DNA of 8,390 nucleotides, from positions 1 through 8,390 of the forward strand of contig QKHD01000070.1 of the NCBI GenBank assembly GCA_003250175.1, in the 5' to 3' direction. Origin of the DNA: Helicobacteraceae bacterium (lineage in GTDB: Bacteria > Campylobacterota > Campylobacteria > Campylobacterales > SZUA-545). The notes beneath the pieces are model-generated. The model was not told the DNA's origin. It saw only the letters and a program-made list of their open reading frames with translations, and searched no databases. Positions 6,081 through 8,390 of this stretch are shown here, one piece after another; position 1 is the first letter of the stretch; each line of letters starts with the position of its first letter. The position numbers were made by a program, and so were the translations under genes.

Positions 6081-6785
6081 ATGAAAGTACTTGTTATAGA
6101 AAATAATAAAGACTATGCAGGCCAGCTGGCAACCAAACTCAAGACGGAAGGGTTCGAACCGCACAACGTTGAAACGGTCAAAGATGCCCAGAAGGAGTTT
6201 GATAAGACTGTTTACAACCTGATCTTTATTAACTGGAACATCGAAGCCGAACAAACGATCAAATTTATCCATGAAATCAAAAAAACCGGCCGCAAAAGCT
6301 CCGTATTTGTTTTATCCGACACCGGCCGCAAAGAAGACGAGATCACAGCGCTTAACGGCGGCGCGGACGACTACTTCCGCATGCCCTTCGAAAATAATAA
6401 ACTCCACGATGGTGATTTCCGCGTGCTCCGTGCCCGTATGGATGCCCGCCTGCGCTTTGGCGGCACGAACGTGATCAGCATCGACGACCTCGTGATTGAT
6501 CCGGATGAGGAAAAAATCTTCTATCAGGGCAAAGAGATCGAGCTTAAAGGTAAGCCCTTTGAAGTGCTCACGCACCTGGCCAAGCACCGTGATCAGATCG
6601 TCTCCAAAGAGCAGTTGCTCGATGCCATCTGGGAAGAGCCTGAGCTGGTTACACCTAACGTTATTGAGGTTGCCATCAACCAGATTCGCCAAAAGATGGA
6701 CAAACCCCTGGGTATCGGCACCATCGAAACCGTCCGCCGACGGGGTTATCGTTTCTGCTTCCCCAACTGTACGGGCGAAGGCTGA
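6081..6785 (+). CDS. hsrA: Orphan OmpR-family regulator, HsrA/CosR type
   Basis: This 234-residue regulator has an N-terminal receiver fold (1-122) and a winged-helix DNA-binding domain (about 130-228). From memory, the region from KGKPFEVLTHLA (156-167) through ETVRRRGYRFC (216-226) is nearly identical to H. pylori HP1043/HsrA and C. jejuni CosR. In those species the protein is essential, has no cognate kinase, and controls respiration, metabolism and oxidative-stress genes. The receiver cannot be phosphorylated normally: the acidic pair is E7-N8, the acceptor position is N51, and the conserved Lys is M101. C226 matches the position of the Cys proposed to sense oxidation in CosR; C230 is an extra Cys near the end. 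AGGTG (6068-6072) lies 8 nt before the ATG. The gene stands alone and ends at a hairpin terminator. Confidence 0.93.
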   Translation: MKVLVIENNKDYAGQLATKLKTEGFEPHNVETVKDAQKEFDKTVYNLIFINWNIEAEQTIKFIHEIKKTGRKSSVFVLSDTGRKEDEITALNGGADDYFRMPFENNKLHDGDFRVLRARMDARLRFGGTNVISIDDLVIDPDEEKIFYQGKEIELKGKPFEVLTHLAKHRDQIVSKEQLLDAIWEEPELVTPNVIEVAINQIRQKMDKPLGIGTIETVRRRGYRFCFPNCTGEG

Positions 6786-6791
6786 TTTAAA

Positions 6792-6810
6792 GGCGGGACT
6801 TTCTCCCGCC
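6792..6810. terminator. GC-rich hairpin between convergent hsrA and amidase genes
   Basis: GGCGGGA (6792-6798) and TCCCGCC (6804-6810) form a perfect 7-bp GC-rich stem with loop CTTTC, in the 35-bp gap between the two stop codons. On the plus strand the tail is pyrimidine-rich (ACCCTCCTCTTT); on the minus strand it is TTTAAAT. Neither U-tract is strong, but the position suggests a bidirectional terminator. Confidence 0.65.
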
Positions 6811-6820
6811 ACCCTCCTCT

Positions 6821-7705
6821 TTACTTTCCGTACCGCTTTAACAATCCACCAAACGCATCAATCCGTCGGTCTCTGAAGAAGGGCCAGATTCTCCGGACAT
6901 TATCACTTCGGTTTTTACTAAGCTCCGCGTACAAGATCGTTTCACCCTTTTCATCCGCCTGGGCCAAAAACTCGCCCTGTTCCCCGCAGATAAAGCTATG
7001 TCCCCAGAAGGTGCTGCTCTCGGCGACTCCTTGATCAATTCCCACACGATTGGCGGAGAGTACCGGAATACCGTTGGCCACGGCATGGGATCGCTGAATG
7101 GTGATCCAAGCGTTTTTCTGACGTTCGCGCTCTTCGGGCGTATCGCTCATATCCCAGCCGATAGCCGTGGGGTAAATCAGCATCTGAGCACCATCCATCG
7201 CCGTCAGACGGGCCGCCTCCGGATACCATTGGTCCCAGCAGACCAGAATGCCCAGACGTCCGACACTCGTATCGATCGCCTTAAAGCCCAGGTCTCCCGG
7301 AGTAAAGTAAAACTTCTCATAAAAACCGGGGTCATCCGGAATATGCATCTTGCGGTAGACACCGGCGATGGAACCGTCGGATTCAAGCACAACGGCCGTA
7401 TTGTGGTAAAGCCCCGGCGCCCGCTTTTCAAACAAGGATATGACCAGCACAATTCCCAGCTCTTTGGCCAGCGCCCCGAATGACTCGGTAGAGGGCCCCG
7501 GAATGGATTCCGCCAGATCAAAAAAGCTGACGTTTTCTTCATAACAGAAATAGACCGTATTGTGCAGTTCCTGCAGTACGACCAGCTTGGCACCGTTTGC
7601 TGCGGCCTCTTTGATTGCAGCGGTCATTTTAGCCTTGTTGGCGGCTATATCGGTGGAGAGTTCGCGCTGAATGACAGCGGCTTTAATCGTTTCGCTTCGT
7701 GGCAT
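6821..7705 (-). CDS. aguB: N-carbamoylputrescine amidase (carbon-nitrogen hydrolase family)
   Basis: This enzyme hydrolyses N-carbamoylputrescine to putrescine, CO2 and ammonia, the last step of the agmatine deiminase route to polyamines; it is cytoplasmic. The 294-residue product shows the nitrilase-superfamily catalytic triad: E46 in LQELHN, K119 in YRKMHIPDDPGFYEKFYF (117-134) and C156 in LVCWDQWYPE. The DDPGFYEKFYFTPGD stretch and the WDQWYPE motif are typical of AguB and its plant homologues rather than of nitrilases or omega-amidases. The length is as expected. AGGA lies 6 nt upstream of the ATG. Its usual partner, agmatine deiminase (aguA), is not in the window, so the gene appears unlinked here. 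Substrate assignment is by family resemblance. Confidence 0.92.
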   Translation of the reverse strand: MPRSETIKAAVIQRELSTDIAANKAKMTAAIKEAAANGAKLVVLQELHNTVYFCYEENVSFFDLAESIPGPSTESFGALAKELGIVLVISLFEKRAPGLYHNTAVVLESDGSIAGVYRKMHIPDDPGFYEKFYFTPGDLGFKAIDTSVGRLGILVCWDQWYPEAARLTAMDGAQMLIYPTAIGWDMSDTPEERERQKNAWITIQRSHAVANGIPVLSANRVGIDQGVAESSTFWGHSFICGEQGEFLAQADEKGETILYAELSKNRSDNVRRIWPFFRDRRIDAFGGLLKRYGK

Positions 7706-7737
7706 TGTCGGTCCTGAAATGGTGTTTTTCGTTGTGC

Positions 7738-7743
7738 ATTATA
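7738..7743 (-). promoter_or_regulatory. aguB promoter -10
   Basis: The minus strand carries a perfect TATAAT (7743-7738) preceded by TAGGC. No recognisable -35 box stands 16-18 bp upstream, where the sequence is GC-rich. The inferred start near 7731 leaves a leader of about 25 nt. Confidence 0.55.
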
Positions 7744-7803
7744 GCCTAACTCAGCCCTGCACACCACCCCTCCATCCGATGGTCGCCATTTAACCCCTCC
7801 TTT

Positions 7804-7811
7804 GCTAAAAT
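7804..7811 (+). promoter_or_regulatory. valS promoter, extended -10
   Basis: TGC followed by TAAAAT (7806-7811) in TTTGCTAAAAT fits the extended -10 form seen at the other genes of this window. The inferred start near 7818 gives a short leader of about 20 nt containing AAGG (7826-7829), 9 nt before the ATG. Confidence 0.5.
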
Positions 7812-7838
7812 ACGCAAAAAACTTCAAGGTATTTTTTG

Positions 7839-8390
7839 ATGAGCGAAAAGCAGCTGTATATTAGCGCCACAGAAGAAGAGGCAATCTATAAAATCTGGGA
7901 AGATCGAGGGTATTTCGGCCTGGACGGAAACAAATCCATCCAAAAACCCGGAAAACGTTTCAGTATTATGATGCCGCCGCCCAACGTCACCGGCAGCCTC
8001 CATATTGGGCACGCGCTCACCTATACCCTTCCGGATATTATGGTCCGTTACAAACGTATGGACGGGTTTGAGACCCTTTGGCAGCCGGGAGTCGATCACG
8101 CAGGTATTGCCACCCAAAATGTTGTGGAAAAACAGCTGCTGGCCAAAGGCATCAAAAAAGAGGATCTGGGTCGGGAAAAATTTCTGGAACACGTCTGGGC
8201 CTGGAAAGAACACAGCGGCAGCACCATTGTTCACCAGCAAAAAAAACTGGGCATCTCTCCGGATTGGTCCCGTCACCGTTTTACCATGGACGACGGTCTC
8301 AAATCCGCCGTACGCAAATCCTTTAAGGAGCTCTACGAAAAAGGGTTGATTGTCCGCGGCAACTACCTGGTCAACTGGTGTACCAACGAC
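7839..8390 (+). CDS. valS: Valyl-tRNA synthetase (5' part; 3' end outside window)
   Basis: ValS charges tRNA-Val; it is an essential class I aminoacyl-tRNA synthetase of the cytoplasm. The first 184 codons run off the right edge without a stop. The class I signature appears as PPPNVTGSLHIGHAL (46-60, HIGH at 55-58), and the ValS-typical segments GVDHAGIATQ and LGISPDWSRHRFTMD follow. These separate it from isoleucyl- and leucyl-tRNA synthetases. The KMSKS motif, editing domain and C-terminal coiled coil would lie beyond the window. AAGG precedes the ATG by 9 nt. The gene diverges from aguB. Confidence 0.97.
   Translation, partial: MSEKQLYISATEEEAIYKIWEDRGYFGLDGNKSIQKPGKRFSIMMPPPNVTGSLHIGHALTYTLPDIMVRYKRMDGFETLWQPGVDHAGIATQNVVEKQLLAKGIKKEDLGREKFLEHVWAWKEHSGSTIVHQQKKLGISPDWSRHRFTMDDGLKSAVRKSFKELYEKGLIVRGNYLVNWCTND

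Larger units (their letters stand above)
7706..7838. other. Divergent regulatory gap between aguB and valS
   Basis: This 133-bp gap carries promoters for both flanking genes, about 60 bp apart. The GC-rich middle holds a perfect dyad, CCATC (7772-7776) C GATGG (7778-7782), and a direct repeat ACCCCTCC at 7766-7773 and 7793-7800. I cannot tie either to a known regulator. No tRNA-like T-box structure precedes valS. Confidence 0.4.

Noticed and set aside
6073..6084. Three-codon mini-ORF (ATG TTT AGA TGA) whose stop overlaps the hsrA start
   Set aside because: The ribosome-binding site AGG is only 2 nt from this ATG, too close for initiation, and is well placed for the ATG at 6081; probably chance.
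6312..6812. Long minus-strand open frame across hsrA (166 codons)
   Set aside because: Antisense to a highly conserved regulator, and its start lies beyond the terminator hairpin; a shadow frame.
7824..8276. Minus-strand open frame of 150 codons across valS
   Set aside because: It is antisense to the ValS HIGH region, which is unmistakable on the plus strand.
1..8390. Search for CRISPR repeats, IS ends, tRNA/rRNA genes, toxin-antitoxin pairs and defence genes
   Set aside because: No regularly spaced repeats, transposase-like frames, cloverleaf-like sequences or defence motifs were seen; gene density and composition are uniform backbone.

Overview
The window is ordinary chromosomal backbone from a member of the Campylobacterota (formerly Epsilonproteobacteria). 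The strongest marker is an OmpR-type regulator at 6081-6785 whose C-terminal half I recognise as that of the essential orphan regulators HsrA (HP1043, Helicobacter pylori) and CosR (Cj0355c, Campylobacter jejuni). The NuoA-D set, with separate nuoC and nuoD genes, and the T-rich extended -10 promoters (TGnTATAAT style) agree. The moderate GC content suggests a free-living, Sulfurimonas/Sulfurovum-like relative rather than a host-adapted Campylobacter or Helicobacter, but genus cannot be fixed from this window.

Layout, left to right. Positions 1-2017 (minus strand) are the start of a complex I operon: nuoA, nuoB, nuoC and the first 106 codons of nuoD. All junctions overlap, and a good extended -10 promoter lies upstream of nuoA. 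Positions 2188-4884 (minus) encode a large soluble hybrid histidine kinase (REC-PAS-HisKA-HATPase-degenerate REC-REC-HPt). Its 5' end faces a small unrecognised gene at 4968-5462 (plus) across an 83-bp gap holding two overlapping, symmetric extended -10 elements. That gene converges on a stand-alone cyclic-nucleotide-binding protein (5459-5956, minus), and the two stop codons interlock in one TTAA. A divergent gap then leads to the HsrA/CosR-like regulator (plus), which ends at a GC-rich hairpin shared with the convergent N-carbamoylputrescine amidase gene (6821-7705, minus). A last divergent gap leads to valS (plus), cut by the window end.

Functionally the window combines respiration (complex I), signalling (phosphorelay kinase, cyclic-nucleotide sensor, phosphorylation-independent regulator), polyamine synthesis and translation. 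Apart from nuoABCD these look like separate transcription units rather than one system. I see no mobile element, CRISPR array, tRNA, rRNA or toxin-antitoxin pair. The points most worth a second look are: loss of the phosphorylation residues in the HsrA-like receiver; an Asn in place of a normally conserved Arg beside the quinone-site motif of NuoD; the symmetric divergent promoter; and the unrecognised 164-residue protein locked stop-to-stop with the cyclic-nucleotide-binding protein. I found no convincing new multi-gene system.
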